DNA from: Sipunculus nudus
Taxonomy: Eukaryota > Annelida > Sipuncula > Golfingiida > Sipunculidae
Length of the DNA: 64,000 bases
Reading direction: 5' to 3'
NCBI GenBank assembly: GCA_026874595.1
Contig: CM049307.1
Coordinates: 30,171,079-30,235,078, forward strand
The notes beneath the pieces were generated by a model. The model worked only from the letters and a program-made list of their open reading frames with translations, was not told the DNA's origin and searched no databases. Position numbers and translations under genes: made by a program. How positions within the stretch are numbered: the stretch's first letter is position 1; each line of letters begins with the position of its first letter. This document shows positions 23,030 through 39,196 of this stretch, one piece after another.

Positions 23030-25670
23030 ACTTGCAGCAGGAAGGAAAAGAAAGAAGGTTTTGCACCTTCGGGGACCTTCAGAAAGTCCACAAAATATTC
23101 CCTTCACCTGTCAGTAATGGCATAATTCGCTATCAGCTGTACGAGCGAGGGGAATCTTGGATTGGGTGGTCCGTACACTTTCTTGAGAGAGCAGAATAAC
23201 ATCTTAGAATTCAGTTCCGCGTTATGCTGGACTTCCGCTACCTTCTTCTCCTTCTGTGCATCATGTATTTGCAATGGAGTGCTTGATTGCCTATATACTG
23301 ACAGGGTGCTAAATTCTCCTGTTTATTATTATAATGTTATTGCCTTCTCTTCTAGAAATGGACCGGCCAAAACCATCGGCCAAATAAATACATGCGATCG
23401 ACAGTAAATGCAGCAAGTCAAGAGCGGGAACAAAGTTGAAAATCTTCGCTTAAAGTTGGTATTGTAAATGCGAAGGACATTTGAGTTATTTCAAATACGA
23501 CTGCCGTCATGAAAGCCTTATTATACTCACCGATAATGCAGGTAGCCTAATATATTAATGTTCCTGACGGTCATGCAGTAAACCACTATACCTGAGATCT
23601 ATTGAGAAACATGTGATGAATTTATCTCTTTCCAGTGTATTGGCGGCCATCTGGGATATCATTCTTGATAAAAAAAAACGCAATTACTTCATCTTTGATT
23701 TATACGTTGACAGTTCAGTTTGTTTTCGCTTAAAACAATATGTCTTTTCACCAAAATAACCGCAGTACAGCAGTTAATCTTAGTGGCTTGTAACCATTAC
23801 AGATTTGCCAGTCACATGACCAGAGGTCTACTCATTTCATTTGGTCTTTCGTTTCAGTTTATTTCTTGATCCAAAATACGTATAGTAGTAGGTGATAAAC
23901 ATTTCAACTCTTCTGTGACATATAAATAGATTTATGCGCATATCAGGGTCCTGGCGGCCATCTTGGCCATCGTATTTAAAATAACGAATCTGGTTTTGTG
24001 TTTGAAGTATGGATGAACATGAGCAATAAAATTAGAGAAGGAACATGTTACATAAGGCTTATATGAGAAGGAAACAGTAATATACACACTTGGTATAGTT
24101 AATTTTTTGCGAGATACTTTGTACCCAACATTTAAAGTTATTTGTGTAGCAAAATTGTCTCTTCCAAATTGGCTAGAAGTCTCATTTTATTTATTAAATT
24201 ACCGAAAACAGGTAACACTGAGAACACTGATTTTGCACAGTTTTTAAAGTGGATTAAATATGCCCAGTGTGCAGTCGCACTTTACGTCTTTGCGTCTATA
24301 TATAGTCCAGCCAAGAACTGGACATCTAGAGCTTGTCTGGAGACAGCGTGTCACTTTGTGATACGGGCAAGTCTGCGGCAGGATTATACACAGGCGCTTG
24401 ACTCCCTAGAAACATAACATAATTAGGTTTGGTTTAATAAAGTGTTCTAACCGAATAAGGAGTGGTGGGGGGGGGGGGGGGGGGCGGGGGGGCGGGGGGC
24501 TATTCTGGCTTGCTAGATCGACTGAGTCGACACTGTTGACTGAGCTTTGGAGGAACTTGACACTTTTTTTTACTAATACAATTTATTAGATATTTTGCAC
24601 ATGATATCTACATGACATACTTTGTTAAATTATTAGATATTATTTTGGGGTCAATATGCTTGATTTTGCAGTATATGAAGTTGAAAATGGATACTTGTGA
24701 CCGATTTTATATGATATAATATAACTATAGTCTGTTCCTCGGTAGGCTGCTCATTGAAAGTTTGCAATTATTCCCTGAAACTCAAAAATTATTACACAGT
24801 CTGACCGTAAAGCTAATGAGGGACCAAAGGCCTAATATGAGATGTAAAACCTTTTAACAAAAACCAACATTTATATATATTGCAACCCTCTGGTTCTTCT
24901 GAATCTTGTGACCAATTAACATGGCGTCTGCCATAGGTAGCTGAATTTTTTATAATATTTATTTCTACATTTCTAACATTTTAGAATATTGAACAATAGA
25001 TTTTCATAATATTCTCCATGAACATGCAGAATTATTTATTTTATTAAAACACAAAAATTTGTATGTCAATAAGTAATTTTTTTTAAAAAATCATGATAAA
25101 ATGTGAAACTTTTGGAGAATACTAGTTTAGTAAACACCCAACAGGTGGCTCTGGCGATTATTAAACAGAGAGCCAGTCCATACAAAAATGGCAACTGCTG
25201 AGTACTCGCGTTAACAATATGAAATCAGCTTTCAAAATGCACAGATCAAAAGAAATAAAATAAATAAACACTAAGTAGTATGGGTATATACTAGCTATCA
25301 CCTCAGAGTTGCACCACCAGTGTCACTCACAATCATATGGTGATATTTATGTTCCGCTTTGTCATCTATTTACAACTGTCAAAACTGACACTTGACAAGA
25401 TCGCCGTCGGTATGTTCCTGCACTTGAACCTTTTCTGATGAATTTCAGTTTGAAAAATTCTCACTGAACATGTGTAATTGGTTCGAAAAGTAATAAATAA
25501 AACTGTTTCGCTGAGAATTCCTACAATTATTGTGGATGTAATGTTAGTCGGTCATCATAGGTCGTCACTCCCTACACCCTACATCTGTTCAGTCATTTTA
25601 CTTTCTGAATTAATCATATATATATATATATGGAATCCATGCACGGAAGAGTGTTATTTTGCTGTTAGAT
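23030..25670. other. Intergenic, no gene supported
   Basis: Open frames of 81 codons (23162-23407) and 91 codons (24142-24417) carry no recognisable domain or splice context. A long G run with few interruptions occupies about 24463-24500. The rest is AT-rich. Confidence 0.5.
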
Positions 25671-25854
25671 AATCGCCATATTTGTCAGATTTGCCGTTGG
25701 GGTAAATGAAGGTAAAAGCTTGAGTGCTTGAACACTATCACAAAAAAAATCAGGTGCACAATGATGCTGGAATATAGCACAGACGAGAATGGGTAGTCCT
25801 CATAGACGGCAGGCAAATTTAGAACGAAAACCCTTCTTGGTTTTGATGGGATTG

Positions 25855-27160
25855 GCATAGGCCTAGTCGGTGACATCAGGTGTGATGGGATTGACATAGG
25901 CCTAGTCGGTGCCATCAGGTGTGATGGGATAGACATAGGCCTAGTCGGTGACATCAGGTGGGATGGGATTGACATAGGCCTAGTCGGTGACATCAGGTGG
26001 GATGGGATTGACATTGGCCTGGTCGGTGACATCAGGTGGGATGGGATTGACATAGGCCTAGTCGGTGACATCAGGTGGGATGGGATTGACATAGGCCTAG
26101 TCGGTGACATCAGTTGGGATGGGATTGACATAGGCCAAGTCGGTGACATCAGGTGTGATGGGATTGACATAGGCCAAGTCGGTGACATCAGGTAGAATGG
26201 GATTGACATAGGCCTAGTCGGTGACATCAGGTGGGATGGGATTGACATAGGCCTAGTCGGTGACATCAGGTAGGATGGGATTGACATAGGCCAAGTCGGT
26301 GACATCAGGTGTGATGGGATTGACATAGGCCAAGTCGGTGACATCAGGTAGAATGGGATTGACATAGGCCTAGTCGGTGACATCAGGTGGGATGGGATTG
26401 ACATAGGCCTAGTCGGTGACATCAGGTGGGATGGGATTGACATAGGCTTAGTCGGTGACATCAGGTGGGATGGAATTGACATAGGCCTAGTCGGTGACAT
26501 CAGGTGGGATGGGATTGGCATAGGCCAAGTCGGTGACATCAGGTAGAATGGGATTGACATAGGCCTAGTCGGTGACATCAGGTGGGATGGGATTGACATA
26601 GGCCTAGTCGGTGACATCAGGTGGGATGGGATTGACAAGGGCCTAGTCGGTGACATCAGGTGGGATAGGATTGACATAGGCCTAGTCGGTGACATCAGGT
26701 GGGATGGGATTGACATAGGCCTAGTCGGTGACATCAGTTGGGATGGGATTGACATAGGCCAAGTCGGTGACATCAGGTGGGATGGGATTGACATAGGCCA
26801 AGTCGGTGACATCAGGTAGAATGGGATTGACATAGGCCTAGTCGGTGACATCAGGTGGGATGGGATTGACATAGGCCTAGTCGGTGACATCAGGTGGGAT
26901 GGGATTGACATAGGCTTAGTCGGTGACATCAGGTGGGATGGGATTGACATAGGCCTAGTCGGTGACATCAGGTGGGATGGGATTGACATTGGCCTAGTCG
27001 GTGACATCAGGTGGGATGGGATTGACATAGGCCTAGTCGGTGACATCAGGTGGGATGGGATTGACATAGGCCTAGTCGGTGACATCAGGTGGGATGGGAT
27101 AGGCATAGGCCTAGTCGGCGACATCAGGTGGGATGGGATTGACATAGGCCTAGTCGGTGA
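25855..27160. repeat. 39 bp minisatellite, ~33 units
   Basis: The unit contains GATGGGATTGACATAGGCCT followed by AGTCGGTGACATCAGGTGG. Because 39 is a multiple of 3, the minus strand keeps one frame open for 486 codons (27145-25685) as 33 repeats of MSIPSHLMSPTRP with variants. The plus strand is also open through the typical unit (DIRWDGIDIGLVG), but without start codons. Variants fall in ordered blocks: units 6-10 (a TKP unit, two standard units, an FYL-TWP unit, an SHL-TWP unit) recur as units 18-22, so larger segments were duplicated. Low complexity, openness on both strands and no gene-like flanks make a minisatellite more likely than a protein gene. The unique 55 residues after the array show no known domain. 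Confidence 0.92.
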
Positions 27161-27266
27161 CGTCTGACAATAAAATCAACCTTTCTGACTAACCAAATTG
27201 TTCAGTTTATGCATTTTAATATGGTTCTATAGGAAATAAACTTACATTTACTATATATTATGCAAA

Positions 27267-27519
27267 CAGAAGCGGATTCAGGGGGTCCGGACCCTCCCCC
27301 CCCCCGCCCCTTCCTTCTTTTTTTTCAGCCGATGCAGCCTTTTTTAAAGGTTTTAGACAAATTTTTTTGCGGACTGGAACCCCCCCCCCTTTTTTTTCCT
27401 GACCCGGGGAATGGGACCCCCCCCCCCCCTTTTTTCCAAACCCGGAGACCTTTTTCAGTTTTGTCATTAGTCCTCCAATGTTGGATCCCTTCTTTTCCTA
27501 AATCCTGTATCCGCCCCTT
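27267..27519 (-). mobile_element. GGGGCGGATCC-family element, copy B
   Basis: Left end CAGAAGCGGATTCAGGG, right end CCTAAATCCTGTATCCGCCCC. It is the reverse orientation of copy A at 329-559, with matching interior (GGACTGGAACCCC, GTTTTAGACAAATTTTTTTGC) and long C runs. TGCAAA flanks both ends, consistent with a target duplication. There is no transposase. Confidence 0.65.
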
Positions 27520-27786
27520 GCAAATGTTTGGAATTTTTAAGGGAGTAATAACACATGAACATATTTATGAAATTGCTAATAAGCTATCAGAAAGATTATA
27601 AAGTTAAAGATACTTAATTTCAGTCTGACACAATTGTAAAGACTTTCTGACATTCTATTCTTATATTGAAAGTACGACTCCGCCCACAGAAATCACGTGC
27701 ATGTCAGCATTACGGCATTTCAAGGGGGTCAGTTTCAGTGGTGACGACATGGTCATTGGGCTGACCTGCGCGTGATACCATGAGGA

Positions 27787-27889
27787 CACGTGATGTGATA
27801 ACTAATAACGAGAGATAATACGGGTGTTGAACGCAGGTGCTGAATTTACGAAATTTCACCACCTGTCTCCTATAGATGTTGTATATAAG
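27787..27889 (+). promoter_or_regulatory. GPx-4 promoter: E-box and TATA box
   Basis: TATATAAG (27882-27889) is 60 nt upstream of the ATG, as in copies 2 and 3, and the sequence between is nearly identical. CACGTG occurs at 27787-27792 (95 nt upstream of TATA) and at 27694-27699, further away than in copies 2 and 3. Confidence 0.72.
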
Positions 27890-27941
27890 GAGTTCCCATA
27901 CTGTCTTGTTCCACAGAGCGACGACTGTGCCAGGCTTCACA

Positions 27942-29662
27942 ATGAAGCTCCTGTTGGCGCCGCTCCTGTGGCTGGCCACACTGAGGTCAGCCCATGGACA
28001 GCCCGAGCCCTCCAGCACGTGTCAGCCAACAACTGGTGATATTTACAGTTACTCTTTCCCGAGTATAGACGGGACTAGAAACATCACGCTTGACAGCTAC
28101 AGGAACATGGTCCTCATGGTTGTCAACGTTGCAACGTACTGAGGTAATAATATCATTGTTTTTATTCTTTCATTTATGACTATCTCAGTTGTGATCTATG
28201 GTTTATTGTTAAAACCTCATTTTTATCCTACCAAGTCTGTGACATAACCATTGTGTGGTCATGTCGAAGACTTGGGAGTATGAAGATGTCAAAACATATA
28301 TAAAGAATTAACAGTTTTCATTACAATATTTTAATATTGCCCGGATAAGCAGCAATAAGCACTAGCGCATGTGATGCGCATGTCCAACGCATGTTACTTA
28401 AATAACTTACAAGTAGATGGCAGTAACAACACTATAAATGGAAACACTGCGCCAAGAATGGTTAACAGCGCCACCTATCGGTTAAAAAAATGAGTTTTTT
28501 TATAGCTATTTTATTTACTTGAGTCGACCAAACGTACCAGCGATATCCTGCGTGATGTGATGATTTCTTTTTCCTTTTTCTTCTCTCTGGATCATCTTAT
28601 TCGAATGTGGTTGTTCACCAGAGCTTGTAACCACGGCTACCATGTTGCATGTCTGGGCTTTTCGTTTCATATTTTATATCTCAATTGGTTAATGAAATTA
28701 TCGCCTGTCAGGTCTTATATTTTTTTAACAGGTGTAACAAAACTGCTGAATCATTGCAGGGTTCGCCTACCAGTACCCCTTCATGAATGCACTAAAAACC
28801 TCCTATGATGGCCAGCCATTTGACATCCTTGCCATCCCTACCAACCAGTTTGGTCTCCAGGAACCAGGATCCGACGCGGAGATCGTGGACGGTGTACGAT
28901 ACGTGCGTCCTGGGAACAATTTCGTGCCAAACTTTGAGCTCACCTCCAAGGACGAGGTCAACGGAGATGGCCAGAATCCCATGTATACTTATCTTAAGGT
29001 AAGATACAACTATATTATCTTAAGATAAGGTACAGCTACACTTATCTTGAGGTAACCTACAGCTTCACTTATCTTAAGGAATTCACTTATCTCAGTGTTA
29101 GACACATCTGCCCCTCTAGAAATAAATCAGAATCCACTCATCTCAAGCTAAGACACGTGTTTTCTTATCTTAAGTACGATTTGCACGTGAGGTTTAGTTA
29201 GTTTAAATTAGCGACAGTTACCTAAGATTTGAACCTCATGCAAGGCAAATCTATCTAAAGCAAGATAGCATATTTCTGTGCTCCCTTAGCCAATTATATG
29301 CCTGGACGGATCAAATATTAAATTTAGCGGTCGACAGTAATAAACATCACTCTTACTCCACATGTGACACTTACTAAGCTATAGGACTTTAATAAGTGCA
29401 CTGCAACCTCTAGAGGTGTGACATATTACTTCATTGAGCCGCTTTTATATTTTAGTCAGCGTGTGCCGGTACGAAGGCCCGTATAGGTGCGCCGTCTTCC
29501 ATGTACTGGTCTCCAGTCTTGAGGGATGACATCACGTGGAACTTTGAGAAGTTCCTGATTGGACGGGATGGTAAACCTTACTTCCGCTTCGCCCCTAGCG
29601 TCGATCCGGAGGATCTCCGTGAGACAATCGACTACTTGATAGCAAACACCGGATCATCATAA
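27942..29662 (+). CDS. gpx3-like: GPx-4: secreted selenocysteine glutathione peroxidase (GPX3-like)
   Basis: This is array copy 4, not the mammalian GPX4 type. Coding exons are 27942-28143, 28760-28998 and 29456-29662, giving 215 residues plus stop, with Sec at 67 (TGA 28140-28142). The leader is identical to GPx-3 through residue 20. Tetrad: Sec67, Gln97 (in IPTNQFG), Trp175 and Asn176. Exon 2 starts GFAYQYPFMNALK, and the end is a short TGSS. It has the most compact introns of the array (616 and 457 bp). Exon 3 lacks an early ATG, so simple ORF calling misses it, but it is fully open from the acceptor TTTTAG (ending 29455) to TAA. SECIS and AATAAA (29912) follow. Confidence 0.94.
28989..29174 (+). 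repeat. Degenerate tandem copies of the exon 2 donor sequence
   Basis: CTTATCTTAAGGTAAGATAC spans the GPx-4 exon 2 / intron 2 border (28989-29008). Related phrases recur at 29013, 29041, 29069, 29085, 29136 and 29164. The copy at 29041 keeps a usable-looking donor, CTTGAG|GTAACC (GT at 29052). Using it would retain about 53 nt and run into an in-frame stop near 29026-29028. Confidence 0.75.
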
Positions 29663-29719
29663 TTTTGTACATGAAGTCAGGCAGTTTAAACATAAATATA
29701 TATATTTTTTCTCTGTTGC

Positions 29720-29855
29720 CCGGATGGGGACAGGACCAATGACGGGTCCACCGAAAGGTGGCGACACCTGGTGACACCTTGATGGGGTATCGTTTCCTGC
29801 TGGTCTTCGGTGCATTCAGCCGGCAGGTGGCGCTCCCTACCATGAGCCCATCCGG
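29720..29855 (+). promoter_or_regulatory. SECIS element of GPx-4 with outer helix
   Basis: ATGA (29739-29742), AAA (29754-29756) and TGAT (29780-29783) define the core. CCGGATGGG (29720-29728) is exactly complementary to CCCATCCGG (29847-29855), a 9 bp enclosing stem. A (TA)n tract and AATAAA (29912-29917) follow. Confidence 0.88.
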
Positions 29856-29871
29856 TAAAATCTTCCAGCTC

Positions 29872-29876
<5 letters not shown>

Positions 29877-29910
<34 letters not shown>
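29877..29910. repeat. (AT)n microsatellite in the GPx-4 3'UTR
   Basis: About 17 AT dinucleotides sit directly before the AATAAA signal. GPx-2 and GPx-3 have short AT-rich sequence at the same place, so it is a local expansion. Confidence 0.9.
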
Positions 29911-29913
<3 letters not shown>

Positions 29914-29929
29914 TAAACACACTGACATA

Positions 29930-31620
29930 AATATGTGGTATATTTTGTGTATATACATGATGTCAAATAGTGTCAGAGGCGTTTATTAATTCACTGGGTG
30001 TCTGTCAGGTATAAGAGGTTGTGTTTGTGTGTGCGTGTGGTCTTACAAGTAAAGAGTTCAAAATTTTAATTCAAAAGCCGTTAGTAATTCATTTTTGCTT
30101 TGAGTATCGGTATAACCACTAAATTTTGCCAAAGCCTCAGGAAAATAATGGAAAAATCCTCGATGGCTTTCATTCAGACGAATATTAGCGGTTTTATTAC
30201 CCTCCTATCAAATACTGAATTCAGTAAAGAGCATTATATTGCCTTATAGCAAGTCTGGCCTATCAAGAGAACTAGATAAAAAACTTAGTTAAATTAACGG
30301 GAATCAACATTCTGTAAAGTATGATCATTCATACATAGATTTTCAAAATTTTCTTTTGGATTAGCAGAGTTTGTTTAAATGCGTTACTGTTCCATAGTAT
30401 TGTTAACTAATAAAAGGGGTTTCCGCGTGACTCGGAAGAGCTGATTGGATCTGATCTGCTACGAGAGGTGCATGGTAACTAAATGTTGGACCAGTCAGTT
30501 TGCATGTGATGCAGCGAAAGCTGAGTTTGTCATCCTTGCTCTGATATATGCAAGTGATACAAACTGATAAGCTGGTGATAAAGAAGGCAGTATTTAGTCT
30601 GGTGAGGGTTAACGCGGGAATTCATGAGATACGTGTTATAAATGTTTACAAAAGTACCAGGGTAAGAATAAACGATTATGAAACATTTATTAACACATAG
30701 TCACGTGCACCTTTATGTTTTCACAACACAAGAGCCACAAGACATATATATTTATTTTGAACAAAATATAAATATGTACAGACGAACATATACAAAGCTT
30801 ACAATATGTACAGCGTGTTTTATGCTGAAATATCTGTGCATTCACGATATATATTAAAAGATTCGAAATCCTTAACTTCGAACTGCGAGTGCACCATTCC
30901 AGAGTATATATTCCATAATACTCTCGCCGCTGAAGAATCTAAAACATATATAAATAGTTACGACTATTTCGATTCTTACGTGATCACAAACGCAAGGTGC
31001 AAGATACTCACGTGAAAGTGCATAAAAACTACATTACATAGCAAAGTTTTTATTGTCCATTGTGTCATATATATATATATTATCTGTGTGTGTATCTCAT
31101 CACTCTCCCACTTCGTTGCTCGATCCTTTCTGCGACACTCATAGCTTCTCTGATTGATTTCAAAAGGAATATGATGAATAATTGAAAAGCATCACAGAGG
31201 GAGGGCATAGAACATTTTTTTCAACCCGCGATGGCACCACAAGGCATTTGTTTTACTCCTGTTGGTATATATAATATTGGTCCTCCCAAGTCTTTGTAAC
31301 AAGTCTCCACCTTAAAATGATGAAGTCTGTTATCAGTTGATCATGCTATTTCGTCATTTATGATAATAGCCAACATTACATGTTGCTTATATCGACTGAA
31401 AACCAATTGCGTCCATCCATTCCATCACTATCTCAGAGGTGACAGACAATAGTATATGCTTCACCTAATGGAAGGGGCGACATCTACCGTGAGCTACACG
31501 TTTCACATTTGGTTTAACGTCTCTTTTCGTTGGTGAAGCATGGCTAACAAGTACATGGTATAGGCAGTAACAGTTTATCACATATTCTTACGAGTTTAAA
31601 TGACTAATGACGACAAATAG
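29930..31620. other. Between convergent GPx-4 and LITAF-like genes; includes the LITAF 3' region
   Basis: No separate gene is supported. Read on the minus strand, TTTATT at 31049-31054 is an AATAAA polyadenylation signal about 580 nt after the LITAF-like stop codon and could end that transcript. The 30806-31015 open frame has no known domain. Confidence 0.5.
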
Positions 31621-31630
31621 GTTAATGACG

Positions 31631-37638
<6,008 letters not shown>

Positions 37639-37639
37639 G

Positions 37640-38318
37640 GTCTGCCGGTATCCTGGTTATCGCTCAACGTTCACGGACTGACTGAGTGAACCGGGGATGA
37701 GACTGCTCTGCGCTCGCTATACCCCCACCAGCGATCAGGCGGCCGCAGTCACTGGAACACACATAAGATTCTATTAAACATCACAGCGTGTGTTACGTAG
37801 ATGTAAGTCAACATTTGTGGTAAGGTTTACAGTCTATCATGTCGCGCTGTAAGGAGAGACTTGTAATAGTATGGTGTCACAGCTAATAACGCACGCATCG
37901 GCAGGTGTGTTTGTGATACAGGTGACAACACAGTATTCACATTGCGACTCTGTGAACAAAGCACATGGTGACTTTTTAATAGTTATATACTGCAGAGTGA
38001 CAACGGGAACCTTCATTAGCATTAGCACATTTATAATTTAATGTTTTATTACAAGCAATTTATATGCAGGGCCTTTTTATATTGTCCAGTGTAGATGAAC
38101 TGTCAATTATATATGTCAGCTACTGTGTTTGTTAATTGCCCTCATACTCCCTATATACTCTTTGGTCTGTCATGACGCGTATTACATGCCATGCATTTAG
38201 ATATTAGGTGTTTTCCTTTTAATTCTAAGCGTATTACCTAATTCATATCGACGAAAATTATACGTATAACACATAGGCGCTCGCTCGCACGTATATACGA
38301 GTCTGTCTGTCTCTTTGT

Positions 38319-38377
<59 letters not shown>

Positions 38378-38516
38378 TGTCTGTCTATCTGTCTGTCTCC
38401 CTGTCTCTCTATTATTAAGTTTTAAAATTTGTGTAAACGTTTGTCAATTTTTGTTGTACGTCTATGTCTGTTGTGTGCATATTTGGTCAAAAGTACATGC
38501 AATTGTCCTAAAGATG

Positions 38517-38595
<79 letters not shown>

Positions 38596-38610
38596 GGGAA
38601 ATAGAGAGTG

Positions 38611-38668
<58 letters not shown>

Positions 38669-39190
38669 TCTCTCTCTCTCGCCTTCGCACTCCCTATTTC
38701 CCTCTATGTATGTAAAAGGCAAGATTAAAATGAAATATTGATCAATTTGATATCGATATCATGACCCGCGGGTTTATAAGTGACAGACACTTCTCATTAA
38801 AATACCAAAATACTGCGCATTTATCGATGAAAAATACAGAATAAAGGAAGACCCATGTTTATATCTCTTACTATCTCATGATGAAACGAATCCAGAAATC
38901 CAATAAAGCATTTTAGAAAGAATTATTGATTAATGGTAGAAAATATGTATGGTAAACATTTAATTTTGATATATCCTGGCATGCAGGCACTCCTATACCT
39001 ATATGGTTTTAGAGACGAAACGAAAAAGTCAGGAACGTTCTTCATGGTAATATCAGAAGATACAAGTTCTATATCACCTTCAGTATAATTTAGTATTGTT
39101 GAGGTCTATAGAGAGGTGGTGGGCATGGACATTCATCACGTGGGCTGTCTATACCTCTCTGAGTCAACGTGTGTATATGAACTGAGACAT
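37640..39190. other. Upstream of the LITAF-like gene
   Basis: 37640-37760 is GC- and CpG-richer than its surroundings and is the likely LITAF 5'UTR or promoter, but no clear TATA box is visible. Beyond it are microsatellites (see 38317-38682) and AT-rich sequence with no exon seen. Confidence 0.45.
38317..38682. repeat. Cluster of (TA)n, (GA)n and (TC)n tracts with palindromic arms
   Basis: (TA)n at 38321-38373 and 38517-38561, (GA)n at 38562-38600, then AGAGAGTGATAT, (TA)n and ATATCACTCTCTCTC up to about 38682. The last part is an inverted repeat with non-repetitive GTGA/TCAC steps inside the arms, so it is a true palindrome and not only a TA run. Confidence 0.9.
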
Positions 39191-39196
39191 GTGTTT

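Noticed and set aside
25685-27145. 486-codon minus-strand frame as a protein gene
   Set aside because: It is a 39 bp minisatellite whose unit is a multiple of three; the other strand is open as well and the flanks show no gene structure.
27824-28142. Frames starting upstream of the GPx-4 ATG (similarly at 7781 and 19182)
   Set aside because: They begin before or around the TATA box; the leader peptide and conserved spacing fix the start at the ATG 60 nt after TATA.
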